From contig BBMT01000018.1 of assembly GCA_000755425.1 (NCBI GenBank), forward strand, positions 1-64,000: a DNA stretch of 64,000 nucleotides. Direction: 5' to 3'. The stretch comes from Vibrio maritimus. GTDB taxonomy: Bacteria > Pseudomonadota > Gammaproteobacteria > Enterobacterales > Vibrionaceae. How positions within the stretch are numbered: position 1 is the first letter of the stretch; each line of letters starts with the position of its first letter. Below, in pieces: positions 28,738 to 38,155 of the stretch. Position numbers and translations under genes: made by a program. Below the pieces are notes generated by a model. It was not told the DNA's origin. It did not search any database and was given only the letters and a program-made list of their open reading frames with translations.

Positions 28738-28930
28738 CTTTTACTGCAAACACCTGACTGAGTAACCGCACGCGCTCAACTATCCACACTCGACGGTGTT
28801 CAAAACTCTGACCTGAGTAAGCATCTTCGCCACATAAAAAAGCACGGCGTACACACCGTGAAATACAGTGGTAATACGCCGTGTCTTGGAGAGAGATTTG
28901 GGTTGAGCGCGCCTGAGTCATTGTGGCCAC
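28730..28930 (-). pseudogene. Truncated second RAYT copy (N-terminal 60 residues)
   Basis: The first 63 or so residues are almost identical to those of the neighbouring RAYT (same QARSTQIS, AYYHCISRCVRRAFLCGED and SFEHRRVWIVER), then the similarity stops abruptly at QVFAV, next to REP-like unit 1. The sequence upstream of its start also resembles that upstream of the full copy, including a REP-like unit. A partial tandem duplication explains this best. Confidence 0.75.
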
Positions 28931-28982
28931 TAGTGAACAAGTTCTAAACAGTTGGGTTAGGCCTAGTTAGTTGATGGAAAAG

Positions 28983-29009
28983 CGTCAAATACATGGGTGT
29001 CATGTGTTT
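28983..29009. repeat. REP-like hairpin 2
   Basis: A 27-bp unit with the same layout as the units at 28711 and 29023 (CGTCAAATACATGGGTGTCATGTGTTT pattern, core arms ACATG/CATGT), upstream of the truncated RAYT copy. Confidence 0.6.
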
Positions 29010-29022
29010 TTATCTTTGAAAA

Positions 29023-29049
29023 CGTCAATTATATGGGTGCCCTATGTTT
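29023..29049. repeat. REP-like hairpin 3
   Basis: A third 27-bp unit, CGTCAATTA followed by a hairpin core (ATAT/GGG TGC CC/TAT), 14 bp from unit 2. It lies about 34 bp beyond the restored stop of the minus-strand GT4 gene, so it may also help end that transcript. Confidence 0.6.
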
Positions 29050-29082
29050 TCTTTATATTTTCTTCGATGATATACGGGACTG

Positions 29083-30242
29083 TCATTCAGTTGCTGTTGC
29101 ATCTAATTCTTGGCTCAACTCCCTAATCGCTTCCAAAGCATGCTCTACTACAAAAACCTCGTCGTAATCTTCTTCAACACGCTTCCTACTATTCGAACAC
29201 ATCAGTTATATGACGTGCTATCGAGCGTCATCATAGCTACCATTTGATCTGCTAAAGATTCAGAACACCTGACCTTACACAGCAGGCCATTGACTCCGTG
29301 TATGATTATATGCCTACAACCGGGTACATCAGTTGTAATACTTGGCAACCCCATTGCTCCCGCCTCTAATAATGTGCGTGGCATCCCTTCTCTATAAGAG
29401 GGCAACACAACGCAGTCCGACTTAGCATAAACTTGGGCAATGTTGTCACTAGACCCGACCCATTGAATATAATCAAACTCTTCTAGGCTATCTAGTTCAT
29501 CAGGGGACAACGCCGAAATATTATCGACACCGGCAAAACCACATAATGTTATGGTAAAAGAGTAACCATCGCTTGCAAGTTTATGCGCCGCAGATACAAG
29601 CTCCCTTACTCCTTTGTCACCAAGCAATCTACCCACAAAAAGAAACCGAAAAGGCTCACAAAAGCTACGAACTAGTTTCATCGATGGATTGAACTTATTG
29701 ACATTAACGCCGGAGCCAGGAATGAGTATCAACTTATTCTTACTGACGAGCTTGTTATCAATTAGCAAATCCATGTCTTCAGGATTTTGACAGAACACTT
29801 TATTTGCAAGCGGTTGTGATAGTCGATATAGTAGCCTAACAATCTTTGAAGTAAAATCCTCTCGAATAAAAGCAGTCCCCAGTCCAGACACGTTATTTAT
29901 AACTTTCGAGCGACTGAACCTGGCAGCCCAAGTACCATAAATATTATTCTTCACTGTAAAATTAAATGATACAAAGGGCTTTTCTTTTTTATAGAAGCGC
30001 AACAATCTAAAAAAGAGAAGCAAGTCAACAAAAGGATTGCTACCCTTATTATCTAACTTTAAGTTGCACCATCGACAACCAAGTTCTTCGACTAACTTTT
30101 GGGAGTAATCATCATGTGGAGACAAACATACCACTGCAAAACCTCTATCTTGTAGGGCTTTTATTGTAGACGACCTAAAATTGTACAAATACCAAGAGGT
30201 ATTTGCAGACATTACTATCTTTTTCACTATACGTTCACTCAC
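29083..30242 (-). CDS. GT4 glycosyltransferase (C-terminus frameshifted)
   Basis: A GT-B glycosyltransferase resembling the PglA-type N-acetylhexosaminyl GT4 group: starts KKIVMSANTSWYLYNFRSS, has FNFTVKNNIYG, INNVSGLGTAF, FLFVGRLLGDKGV and PSYREGMPRTLLEAGAMG (EX7E). In the given sequence it stops at 29202. One missing base at about 29204-29206 separates it from a normal tail (SRKRVEEDYDEVFVVEHALE) that ends at 29083-29085. Restored length about 386 aa. It is the last gene of the minus-strand capsule/O-antigen operon. Confidence 0.85.
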
Positions 30243-30457
30243 AATATCAAAAGTAAAGCTAAATTACAGCCAGGAAACATTATGCAAGCTTCTGCAAGCA
30301 CTAATTAATATAAACCAACCCAAAACTCTAATTTAAGGCACGAGATATCACACATCTGTTATGAATTAAACCAGAATTAAAAATCTAATTATTCGACTTT
30401 TCCTATAAAGACTCACTAAATAGCCAAGCACTAATTCAGTAAATACACCCCTTTTCT

Positions 30458-31531
30458 TTACAGCCAAAGAAAGGGATAAAACTTATAGGGTAGCCATGCG
30501 TATGCATTTTGGGCGTAGAACAACCAGACAAACTGAACAAGCGCGCAATAAAAGAGAACTAAAGAAGTCCACTGAATATTCGATTTTCTTTTACTGCCAA
30601 ATACCTCAGGTAGATGAGAAAATACTACCAACTGAAGAGGAAGAAGATAGAGAGCTACTCTATCAATCGCAGTAGAGGCAGAGCTAATATAAAGCAATAT
30701 TAAACAAGTTATAGAAAGAAACGAAAATATGGTCCAAAGCTTTTTTTCATTAGGCTGAAGATCAAATGAACCTTTCAAAGTGAGAAATATCAACGAAGGA
30801 ACTACAGACATACATACCCTGACTAGAGCACCTTGCGATTGATATTCAGACTCAATATATCCATAATAAAGAGCATCAACACTATCTTGCAGCAAAATAA
30901 AGTAAGCACCACAAAGCGTTAACGCCAACAGAAAATAACCTAGTATCCTGTTACGGTTGGAAAGCATTACACCTATTGGAATTAGCAAAATTGCAGACTG
31001 ATGAAAAAGACAAGCTAACACCAACCAAAAAGAAAATCTATAAATACTATTGTGTATCAGTGAATAGAAAGCTATCATCGACAAGCCGATAGCAATTGAC
31101 TGCCTCGTATACCCCATGCTTAACACGATCACCATGTATGGAAAAGCAACAGCGAGAGCCAACATGGGTCTTGGCTGGTTGGCACAGAAAACCATTAAGC
31201 CAGTAACGAATAGGGTGGCAGCCATCAAGTTTACACTAAATATCCCTCCTCCAACATATTGAGAAAAGACATTAAGCATCTGATATCCAGGATCTTTTAA
31301 AGCTAGCGCTTCTGTCACACTCAAGTCAGCAACACGATCTAAATATCTAAGATAGGCTCCCCAATCCCCACCAACTTCGAAGCGGAAACCTATGACCAAA
31401 ACTAGAACTAACCAAATGAAACACCACGAAACAGGAATTGAGGATAAACGAATTAGATGTATGCTTATCTGCTTCCGTTCAAAAAAAGACAACATCGCAA
31501 CAAATGAAAATACCAACCAATAAGTAACCAC
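30458..31531 (-). CDS. wzy: Polysaccharide polymerase, EpsG/Wzy-like
   Basis: A 357-aa polytopic membrane protein with about ten hydrophobic segments. FRFEVGGDWGAYLRYL near the N-terminus and KDPGYQMLNVFSQYVGGGIF, then MGYTRQSIAIGLSM and FHQSAILLIPIG, are hallmarks of the EpsG family, whose members act as Wzy-type polymerases. It would join undecaprenyl-linked repeat units on the periplasmic face, with the Wzx and Wzc encoded in the same operon. Wzy assignments by topology are always tentative, but no competing candidate exists in this block. About 215 bp upstream of the next gene (29083-30242) hold no gene. Confidence 0.8.
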   Translation of the reverse strand: MVTYWLVFSFVAMLSFFERKQISIHLIRLSSIPVSWCFIWLVLVLVIGFRFEVGGDWGAYLRYLDRVADLSVTEALALKDPGYQMLNVFSQYVGGGIFSVNLMAATLFVTGLMVFCANQPRPMLALAVAFPYMVIVLSMGYTRQSIAIGLSMIAFYSLIHNSIYRFSFWLVLACLFHQSAILLIPIGVMLSNRNRILGYFLLALTLCGAYFILLQDSVDALYYGYIESEYQSQGALVRVCMSVVPSLIFLTLKGSFDLQPNEKKLWTIFSFLSITCLILLYISSASTAIDRVALYLLPLQLVVFSHLPEVFGSKRKSNIQWTSLVLFYCALVQFVWLFYAQNAYAWLPYKFYPFLWL

Positions 31532-31592
31532 TTACATACCCAAACTAACAATAAAAAAATTTGATGAAGCACTTGATAAAGCTACTAAATGA

Positions 31593-32662
31593 CTAAGACC
31601 TGAAATTCATATTTATATCTTGCAACAAACGAACTGTAATCACATCCCAATTAAAGACAGACATATCAAAGTCTTTAACATCACGAATAATAGTGTTGAA
31701 ACTTTCAGTAATAGCCCTTGCTATGTCTTCAGGGTCACCTGGTTCAAAGTAACAAGGGTAGTCTTTTAGCAACTCCTTAAAGACTTCCAAATTGGAGCAA
31801 GCAATAGGGCATCCAAAAGAAGCAGCCTCTATTAAAGGCATACCAAACCCCTCATAAAAAGAGGGGTAAACCAACAATTTACTTCGCTTATACAAATCAC
31901 AAAGCTTGTCATCGTCCACGTCAGAGAGTAATCTGTATGAGTGTATTGCATTACTATTAGCTATAGTACTTTCTATCAGTGCTTTGGTTCCATTGTCAAA
32001 GCCCACAAAACACACAGACATTGGCTTATCAATATACTTTAGTGCTTTAATCAAATTTATATGGTTTTTCCTTTTCTCGTAAGTGGCAACGTAGATTAAA
32101 TCTATATCTTTTTCAATTTTCTTACTTGGAGCTAATGAAGAATTATTAGGGGTGCACCCATTGTAGCTTACAACTATACTAGACTCTTCAAGCCCCAATT
32201 TAGACACAAGAGCATTCCTAGAAGTATAAGACACTGTTACTATTCGCTTTAATCTCTTCCATGCTTTCTTCATCAAAAACTTTGAGACAGTGCTCCATCG
32301 GCCAAAATCAGTGAAGACTCTAGCATCATGTATCAGTTGATACTGATCAGAAGATATATACTGAATAAAAGACACGGGGTTGAAATCAGTGATAACCTTC
32401 CAACCCTTTAAGAAAAAATAGATTTGAGCAACATTTAGCCACATGCATAACAACAACCTATTTGAGAATAAAGACTCACCTGTAAAAGGGATACCTATTA
32501 ACGTAAATTTACAATGTCTGAAGATATTTCCTGTCCCTTGGGGACCATAACATATAAGTTTTCGCCCAATAGTTTAGAGCTAGAAACAACAATTGACTTA
32601 AATCTATTGTTCGCGCCAGATGGTTGGCTGCTATAGTACGGTGAAATTAAAACCAGTTTCAT
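31593..32662 (-). pseudogene. GT4 glycosyltransferase, N-terminus split by a frameshift
   Basis: The main frame (31593-32456) lacks a normal start. A second frame from the ATG at 32660-32662 gives KLVLISPYYSSQPSGANNRF, a GT4 start, and joins the main frame if one base is added at about 32515-32521, giving about 356 aa. The donor half shows LIYVATYEKRKNH and PSFYEGFGMPLIEAASFG (EX7E). It lies 16 bp after the neighbouring GT4 gene on the minus strand. Sugar specificity unknown. Confidence 0.8.
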
Positions 32663-32678
32663 AAAACCCTTACAAACA

Positions 32679-33749
32679 CTAGACTAAAAGACCAAAGAAC
32701 TGTTCCCAGCGCTTTCTAACCCGAGGTAGAGCATAATTCTTAGACTGAAGCTTCGCTGATTCAGAAAACCTATTCCTTAGACATTCATCATTGATAAGAA
32801 GTAGTATTTTCTCTGACAACGCTTGATAGTCATCAACATCAATAAGTAATCCATTATTATGAGAAAGAATCTCCTTGGGTCCAGTTACACAGTCTGTTGA
32901 AATAGAGGGTAAACCGAAATGCTGTGCTTCTAATAGAGTCATTGGTAAACCTTCCCATCGAGATGTCATCACGTAAATACTAGCTCTGCTGTACTCTATT
33001 TCAATGTTCTTTACTTTGCCTGCAAACTCTACTGAATCCGAAACATCAAGAATATTAGCTAAGTTACGCAAATCATTTTCTAACGTACCCGATCCGACAA
33101 TTCTTAGCTTCCAGTCCGGATAAATGCTAACGACATTAGGCCAAGATTTCAATAATATATCGAAACCTTTTTCATATGAAAGCCGCCCAACTGCTAGCAC
33201 TATATTTTCTTTATCTCTCCTTATTGCAGGCAATCTTGGTATCGGGTTGCATATCGCTACAATCTCTGATCTAAGATTATATCTACTTCTCCAAGACAAG
33301 AGGTCTCTTTCTGTTAGAACAACGATACCATTACTAAATCTTGATGCAAAAAAACGTGATAGAACACGGAATTTTGAACCATGACTGGTACTCAAGTTGA
33401 AATGCTCCCAGGTAATGATCCTACTTTCTACTAAATTAACGAATGGAAGACAGAAAATGAAAAGTATAGAGTCAACCAAAACTACAAAATCTGCATTAAA
33501 ATTCCGAGCAAACTTATAAATTGCCATTGACACCTTTAAAAACTTGACAATTACATTGCAATGGGGATCTATCTTAGCATGAACAATATCCACTCTCGTA
33601 GAATAATCAAAGAAAGAATTTTCGACTTTGTTAAACAAGCTAAGAACAGTGACATCGTGCCCCTTTGAGAGCACAGAAGCAACTTCAGAAGTTACTCTTT
33701 CCGTACCTCCTGTTGCTGATATATCACCGACAACAAATATTATTCTCAT
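32679..33749 (-). CDS. GT4 glycosyltransferase
   Basis: An intact 356-aa GT-B enzyme. N-terminal VVGDISATGGTERVTSEVAS is the usual glycine-rich acceptor loop of GT4; the C-terminal half has VLAVGRLSYEKGFDILL and TSRWEGLPMTLLEAQHFG with the EX7E pair. Members of this subgroup commonly transfer Gal, GalNAc or Glc. AT-rich like its neighbours, which is typical of transferred antigen genes. Spacing to the next gene is 9 bp. Confidence 0.88.
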   Translation of the reverse strand: MRIIFVVGDISATGGTERVTSEVASVLSKGHDVTVLSLFNKVENSFFDYSTRVDIVHAKIDPHCNVIVKFLKVSMAIYKFARNFNADFVVLVDSILFIFCLPFVNLVESRIITWEHFNLSTSHGSKFRVLSRFFASRFSNGIVVLTERDLLSWRSRYNLRSEIVAICNPIPRLPAIRRDKENIVLAVGRLSYEKGFDILLKSWPNVVSIYPDWKLRIVGSGTLENDLRNLANILDVSDSVEFAGKVKNIEIEYSRASIYVMTSRWEGLPMTLLEAQHFGLPSISTDCVTGPKEILSHNNGLLIDVDDYQALSEKILLLINDECLRNRFSESAKLQSKNYALPRVRKRWEQFFGLLV

Positions 33750-33758
33750 TTAAATATC

Positions 33759-34856
33759 CTAACTCATATTTGAAATATATTGTTCGGAAATGTGATCGAT
33801 ATAAAATCTTTTTGAGCTCTCCAGGAGCTTTTCTTTATCGACTTCCTCATCAAGAGTTTTCTCGATAGCTACAGACAAGTGTGCTTCATTCGAGATTGGA
33901 ACTAAATAACCCAACTTACCATTTTCCATTATTTCAACAGCCCCACCACCACAACGAGTAGAGACAACAGGACAACCTGTTCCAATAGCTTCAACTAGTA
34001 CATTTCCAAATCCCTCTGATATAGAACTTAATACGAATAAATCACTGGATCTCATATAATCCATCGAATTTTGCTTAAAGCCAACAAATTCAACTCTTTC
34101 ATTGACTCCCAAGTTAAAAGCTAGTTGCTTCAATTCATCCAACAAAGAGCCCTCACCCACAATGATGAGAACAATATCAGGCCTGTGTTTCAGGTTACCT
34201 AAAGCTCGTATTAACGTATCAAACCCTTTAATCCATGAAAGGTTACCTACCCCTAGCACTACTTTCTTCTTTGTGTCATTGAACCAAGGATGATCGACAA
34301 AACTAAAATCGCTAACACTTTTACTTGAATCTAAAACGGGATTGTGTATAACACTGAGGCTTTTTGAAGGCAATCCGAATAAAGTTACATACTCCTGTGC
34401 CATTTCTGAAGACAATACTACTATTTGATTTGCAATTGGATAGAAAATTCTTACTAGTGCTTTCATTAGCCAGTTTTTGGATAGTAACTTAGGTTTTCTA
34501 GCCCACAAAATAGGGGAAACGCGACAACTAACCGAAACTTTAAAACGCCAAGGGCAGAACAGTCTTGCGATCAAAACTAATACATTAATATTATCTTGCG
34601 CCGATAAAACATACTCCGGCTTGTGAGTCCAAAGGTATCTTATTAGGCCTATAATTCCTTTTTTTGAATTGTTAACCTTTAAGCAATGTATTTTCAAATT
34701 TTGATCAAGTTCATTCCTAAATACTCCGGTATCTTGAAAACAAACAACGTCTACTACGTCTCCATTTCTACTGTAGTAATTAGCCATTCTTACTTGACTT
34801 CTTTCTACGCCACGCCCGAAAAAGCTGAACATTACTATACATATTTTTCTTTTCAA
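33759..34856 (-). CDS. GT4 glycosyltransferase
   Basis: An intact 365-aa GT-B enzyme. It starts KICIVMFSFFGRGVERSQVRMA. VVLGVGNLSWIKGFDTLI and LSSISEGFGNVLVEAIGTG carry the donor-binding EX7E site. It follows the GT2 gene by a single base (stop at 34858, start at 34856), so the two are coupled. Likely a hexosyl or N-acetylhexosaminyl transferase for the repeat unit; substrate unknown. Confidence 0.88.
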   Translation of the reverse strand: MKRKICIVMFSFFGRGVERSQVRMANYYSRNGDVVDVVCFQDTGVFRNELDQNLKIHCLKVNNSKKGIIGLIRYLWTHKPEYVLSAQDNINVLVLIARLFCPWRFKVSVSCRVSPILWARKPKLLSKNWLMKALVRIFYPIANQIVVLSSEMAQEYVTLFGLPSKSLSVIHNPVLDSSKSVSDFSFVDHPWFNDTKKKVVLGVGNLSWIKGFDTLIRALGNLKHRPDIVLIIVGEGSLLDELKQLAFNLGVNERVEFVGFKQNSMDYMRSSDLFVLSSISEGFGNVLVEAIGTGCPVVSTRCGGGAVEIMENGKLGYLVPISNEAHLSVAIEKTLDEEVDKEKLLESSKRFYIDHISEQYISNMS

Positions 34857-34857
34857 A

Positions 34858-35895
34858 TTACGCCTTCACTTTTAAATAAACATTTCTCAAAAGGAGCCTT
34901 GACCTATAAAAAATTGAAAGTAAGAATAATGGACACGCACCCATTCTACTTAATAACTTAAACTTTAACTCTTTAGGTCGAATTATCATTTTTGATAGAA
35001 TTTTCAACGTGGGAAAGTTACCTTTGTAAAGATGTCTTTTATAACAACTATAAACACTTCCATTGATAAAGTATTCAGCGTCTATTTTCTGACTTATAGG
35101 CAGTTCATCGATGAGCGTGGATAAATAGCCCGCTGCAAATCTGACGTCAAAAATGCTAGAAATGCTCTCTATTTCTGAAGAACTTTCTGCTGTTTCCATC
35201 ACCCCCATAGTTCCTCTATGGTAATATGACGTTTCTTTGTAGGATACCGCGCACTTATATTTTAAGTTTACCCTACAATAAAGCTCAGTGTCTTCTCCCA
35301 GTCTCACATCTTTAAAACCACCAACCTCTAAAAATACAGTTCTTTTTATGGCAATAGAAGACGTTTGTATAAACCCAGGATTATCTATTACAAATCTCCA
35401 GATATTTATAAGACGATATTCATTTCCAGCTGAATTAGATAGTTGTTGATTTTTTTTGCCTCTGTTAAAAAAACACCTGTCAACCTCTTTTGATTTCGTA
35501 GAGACAAAGTCTATCGACGTATAGAAATTAATAATTCTATAAAGTTCTGATAAATGACTTTCAGACCACTCATCATCAGAGTCTAAGAATGCTATCCATT
35601 CTCCACTTGAGACAGTGACACCTTTGTTTCGCGCAACGCTAACGCCCTTATTATACTGATTGACAAGTTTTACTTTCTCTAAGAATAGATCCGCCACTAC
35701 ATTTTCACTTCCGTCCGTCGAACCGTCGTTAACAACTATAATCTCATAATCTATAAAATCCTGATTTAAAACTGAATTTAAGCAACGCTCTATATACTCC
35801 GCGTTATTGTAAAGCGGAATAACTATTGAAAAAAAGGGACTTTGTTCATTTATACAATATTTTGGTAAGGTTTTTAAGAGGCATTTCTTGCTCAA
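34858..35895 (-). CDS. GT2 glycosyltransferase
   Basis: A 345-aa GT-A enzyme: FFSIVIPLYNNAEYIERCL, VVNDGSTDGSE, NKGVSVARNKGV and AFLDSDDEW (DxD metal site) in order, then LGEDTELYCRV. The start appears to be a TTG overlapping the wzx stop (ATGAATTGAGC), giving translational coupling; no in-frame ATG lies near it. Adds one sugar to the lipid-linked repeat unit at the cytoplasmic face. Confidence 0.88.
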   Translation of the reverse strand: MSKKCLLKTLPKYCINEQSPFFSIVIPLYNNAEYIERCLNSVLNQDFIDYEIIVVNDGSTDGSENVVADLFLEKVKLVNQYNKGVSVARNKGVTVSSGEWIAFLDSDDEWSESHLSELYRIINFYTSIDFVSTKSKEVDRCFFNRGKKNQQLSNSAGNEYRLINIWRFVIDNPGFIQTSSIAIKRTVFLEVGGFKDVRLGEDTELYCRVNLKYKCAVSYKETSYYHRGTMGVMETAESSSEIESISSIFDVRFAAGYLSTLIDELPISQKIDAEYFINGSVYSCYKRHLYKGNFPTLKILSKMIIRPKELKFKLLSRMGACPLFLLSIFYRSRLLLRNVYLKVKA

Positions 35896-37187
35896 TTCAT
35901 GGAAAAGATTAACACCATGCTCAGCAAGCTATACATAGCGACTTTTATTATTTGAAACTTAAAGATTTTAGTGGATATTGATACCGTACAAGAAACATAA
36001 ACTAACATTGATGCGAAGTTTGATACACCAATAATCATAACAACATAATCAATACCATGGTCTATAACGATAAACAAGAACAATACGGTTATGCATTTTA
36101 TGAGAAAATCAACCTTAAATATAAGACTTGTTCTGTTATTAGTGATGAATAAATTTTTGTTTAAAAATATAATTGGAATTGGCGAAACACAAATAATTAA
36201 TTTTGACAGATAAATACCAGCCTCATGCCATTCTGGTCCCATTACAAATAAAACCAGATGTTTAGAGATCAAGCTTATCATAAATACCACTGGAAGTAGC
36301 ACAAACTTTATATATCTGTAGCTATCCTTGACAATAACTAATGAGCCACCATTAATTCGTTTAGCGTTAGATAGAGCCGGCAGTGTTACTTTTTGTAACA
36401 CTAAGTGAAAAATACCCACAGGCGTATTTGCTATTGAATTCGCTTGGTTGAACTGGCCTAAATCCTTGAACGTATAATATTTGCCGATAATTACAGTAAA
36501 TATATTAATATAGACAACATTAAGAACACTTGACATTAGTATTCCAAAGCTAAAACTATATAAGCTTCTAAACCTCGATAAAGAAAATTTATGTTTAGGA
36601 TACCAAGGATGCACTACGTTTATTAGTATAACTGAAACTATTTCATTAGATATATGCAGAACAATTATAGACCAGTAGGCCATTCCATTATAAGCAGCAA
36701 CTAGAGATAAGCTTAAGGAAGTAACCCCGGAAATCATAGTTATTAAAGTAAGCGGCATATAATTCATATTAATGTGATATTTTGTTCTAGGTATAAGTGC
36801 TAAAACAGCAATCACAGTATTTAAACCTAATATTTTTAATACTAATTCTAGATTTTCTTCGTCGTAGTATGAAGCTATATAAGGAGATAGAAAAAAAGTA
36901 ATACTATATAGGATTAGGGCAACTGATATACTAAAATAAAATGTTGTTGAATAATCAAGTTCATCTCTGTCAAATTTATTCACTAGCGCTACATTCATGC
37001 CGCTGCTTATTAGAATACCACTTAAATTAAAGAAAAACCCAGCTAGTGCAACTAGACCAAATCCTTCAGGTCCTATTATCCTTCCAATTATCACCAGAGA
37101 TATAATACTAAAAAACTTTCCAAATAATACATCTAGCGTAGCCCAGTGAACAGCTTTACCTGCACCGTATAGCTTTCTTTTATTCAC
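35892..37187 (-). CDS. wzx: O-antigen/capsule repeat-unit flippase
   Basis: A 431-aa membrane protein with about twelve hydrophobic segments, of the PST/MATE-like polysaccharide flippases. VHWATLDVLFGKFFSIISLV and the GRIIGPEGFGLVALAGFF start are typical. It flips undecaprenyl-pyrophosphate repeat units to the periplasm. Located between a GT-D enzyme gene and a GT2 gene in the Wzx/Wzy-dependent operon. It shows no frameshift. Confidence 0.9.
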   Translation of the reverse strand: MNKRKLYGAGKAVHWATLDVLFGKFFSIISLVIIGRIIGPEGFGLVALAGFFFNLSGILISSGMNVALVNKFDRDELDYSTTFYFSISVALILYSITFFLSPYIASYYDEENLELVLKILGLNTVIAVLALIPRTKYHINMNYMPLTLITMISGVTSLSLSLVAAYNGMAYWSIIVLHISNEIVSVILINVVHPWYPKHKFSLSRFRSLYSFSFGILMSSVLNVVYINIFTVIIGKYYTFKDLGQFNQANSIANTPVGIFHLVLQKVTLPALSNAKRINGGSLVIVKDSYRYIKFVLLPVVFMISLISKHLVLFVMGPEWHEAGIYLSKLIICVSPIPIIFLNKNLFITNNRTSLIFKVDFLIKCITVLFLFIVIDHGIDYVVMIIGVSNFASMLVYVSCTVSISTKIFKFQIIKVAMYSLLSMVLIFSMN

Positions 37188-37267
37188 CCTTTATTCCCAA
37201 TCTAACAGTCAATTACCATGTTATCTAATCCAACATTAAAATTTTTAGACAATCTATACAATATAGA

Positions 37268-38155
37268 CTATTCGTTGCCCTCTACTTCAAATACTATTTG
37301 CTCTCTATATCTTGAGTCTTCCGGATATTTAATTTTATTAGTAGCAACAGTTTCATTGACATATTTATTGGGAATCGGAGCTTTAACAATTGCTCTCATT
37401 TTCATCCACTCATACTCAACATCTAAATGTCCTATATCTAATGCTTGAACACCTTTTAGACATAAGTCATATGCCAGAACAGTGGCTGTGGGTCCTAAAG
37501 CAATTAAAACTAATCGCTCACGACTTTCATCTAAAACACTCGCTAAAATATTATCGTAATAAGAGAAACAATTTTGTTCTGGACATAGAATTCGCTTTAT
37601 CGATTTGCTCTCGGCAAAGAGATCGTTTCCAACGCCCAATCTACTATATCTTCCCTCAACGATAAGTAAGTCCTTATCTCTCCAAATGCTCATAAGATTT
37701 TTGAAGTGTAAGTACGATTTATCTTTATCTATCCTATCCATATAAGGTCTTGTGACTAAGGAATCTCCATAAATGAACCTTCTGGTCAAAAGAGAGTATA
37801 TTTTATACCGATGATAGGAAACGTATTCAGACCAAAAGAATTTCGCATTTTCATTAAACTTATCTAAAGAAGAAAACACATCAGGAATACAAACCATATG
37901 ACGCTGGTTTTTGGACTTAATCACCTCAATTAGTCTAGACTTAAGTCTACTATCGTATTCTTGAAAACTAATTGATTTCCCGTATATAATTCTAAACTCT
38001 CCATCTCCAAACCTACTTATACTCAAGCCAGAGCCATGAATTCTCTTTACGGTCTGCTCTCTACTTATAACCTTTGGTGATTTAACAAAACTCGGCAGTA
38101 CCTTAGTATTAAACTTTCTTATAAACCACCTATAAATTGATTTAATGTAAGTCAA
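37268..38155 (-). CDS. GT-D fold glycosyltransferase (DUF1792 family)
   Basis: A 295-aa protein matching the DUF1792/GT-D family, first defined on streptococcal dGT1. GLSISRFGDGEFRII carries the DxE metal-nucleotide motif, and IALGPTATVLAYDLC with ALDIGHLDVEYEW is the family's C-terminal hallmark. These enzymes transfer glucose from UDP-glucose to glycans. The likely start is a TTG overlapping the stop of the tviC-type gene (TTGA). An 80-bp gap separates its stop from wzx. Confidence 0.85.
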   Translation of the reverse strand: MTYIKSIYRWFIRKFNTKVLPSFVKSPKVISREQTVKRIHGSGLSISRFGDGEFRIIYGKSISFQEYDSRLKSRLIEVIKSKNQRHMVCIPDVFSSLDKFNENAKFFWSEYVSYHRYKIYSLLTRRFIYGDSLVTRPYMDRIDKDKSYLHFKNLMSIWRDKDLLIVEGRYSRLGVGNDLFAESKSIKRILCPEQNCFSYYDNILASVLDESRERLVLIALGPTATVLAYDLCLKGVQALDIGHLDVEYEWMKMRAIVKAPIPNKYVNETVATNKIKYPEDSRYREQIVFEVEGNE

